Of a stretch of 32,558 nucleotides of DNA, positions 32,305 through 32,558 are shown piece after piece; position 1 is the stretch's first letter; each line of letters opens with the position of its first letter. The position numbers and the translations under genes were made by a program. Source of the stretch: Pseudomonadota bacterium (GTDB taxonomy: Bacteria; Pseudomonadota; Gammaproteobacteria; Burkholderiales; Burkholderiaceae_C); the NCBI GenBank assembly GCA_021846965.1, contig JAJZWA010000043.1:1-32558 (forward strand). The letters run 5' to 3'. The notes beneath the pieces are model-generated. The model was given only the letters and a program-made list of their open reading frames with translations, was not told where the DNA came from and did no database searches.

Positions 32305-32558
<254 letters not shown>

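Overview
The window is a GC-rich chromosomal segment from a Gram-negative bacterium, most likely a betaproteobacterium of the Burkholderiales type. The basis is the LPS/O-antigen genes, a C-terminal fragment of a thioredoxin-reductase-like ferredoxin-NADP reductase at the right edge, an apparent type VI secretion immunity fragment at the left edge, and a CueR-CopA copper operon. This is inference from protein style. No rRNA, tRNA, insertion sequence or CRISPR array was seen.

Left part (1-11.3 kb): the end of a Tli4-type immunity protein; a LysE-family exporter; a copper operon (MerR/CueR-like regulator and a CopA ATPase whose reading frame runs on into a CopZ-like metallochaperone with its own ribosome binding site); an SDR; two cyclic-di-GMP signalling proteins (a membrane PAS-GGDEF-EAL protein and a soluble PAS-PAS-GGDEF protein, transcribed divergently); a hypothetical protein; and a degenerate class III cyclase domain fused to an FHA domain.

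Middle and right parts (11.4-32.1 kb): a large surface-polysaccharide locus. It begins with a WcaJ-type initiating sugar-phosphate transferase, a rhamnosyltransferase-like GT2 and an O-antigen ligase on the + strand, with manC convergent. After a 333-bp gap comes a tightly packed + strand run: SDR, a dehydroquinate-synthase-like cyclase, a thiamine-diphosphate enzyme, an HpcH/HpaI-type aldolase, an NAD-dependent epimerase/reductase, two glycosyltransferases (one with two GT2 domains) and the ABC exporter Wzm-Wzt. Facing it on the - strand is an overlapping rfbF-rfbG-rfbH operon for a CDP-4-keto-3,6-dideoxyhexose precursor, ending in an abequosyltransferase-like GT2.

How it fits together: RfbF makes CDP-glucose, RfbG makes CDP-4-keto-6-deoxyglucose, and RfbH starts the C3 deoxygenation. 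The five-gene set at 16.9-22.3 kb holds two enzymes of families that commonly use pyruvate to make C-C bonds, together with a sugar-phosphate-cyclase homologue and two NAD(P)-dependent oxidoreductases. This looks like a pathway to an unusual branched, chain-extended or carbocyclic sugar. I know of no characterised pathway with this exact combination, and it is the main candidate for new biology here. The glycosyltransferases, Wzm-Wzt and the ligase would assemble, export and attach the glycan.
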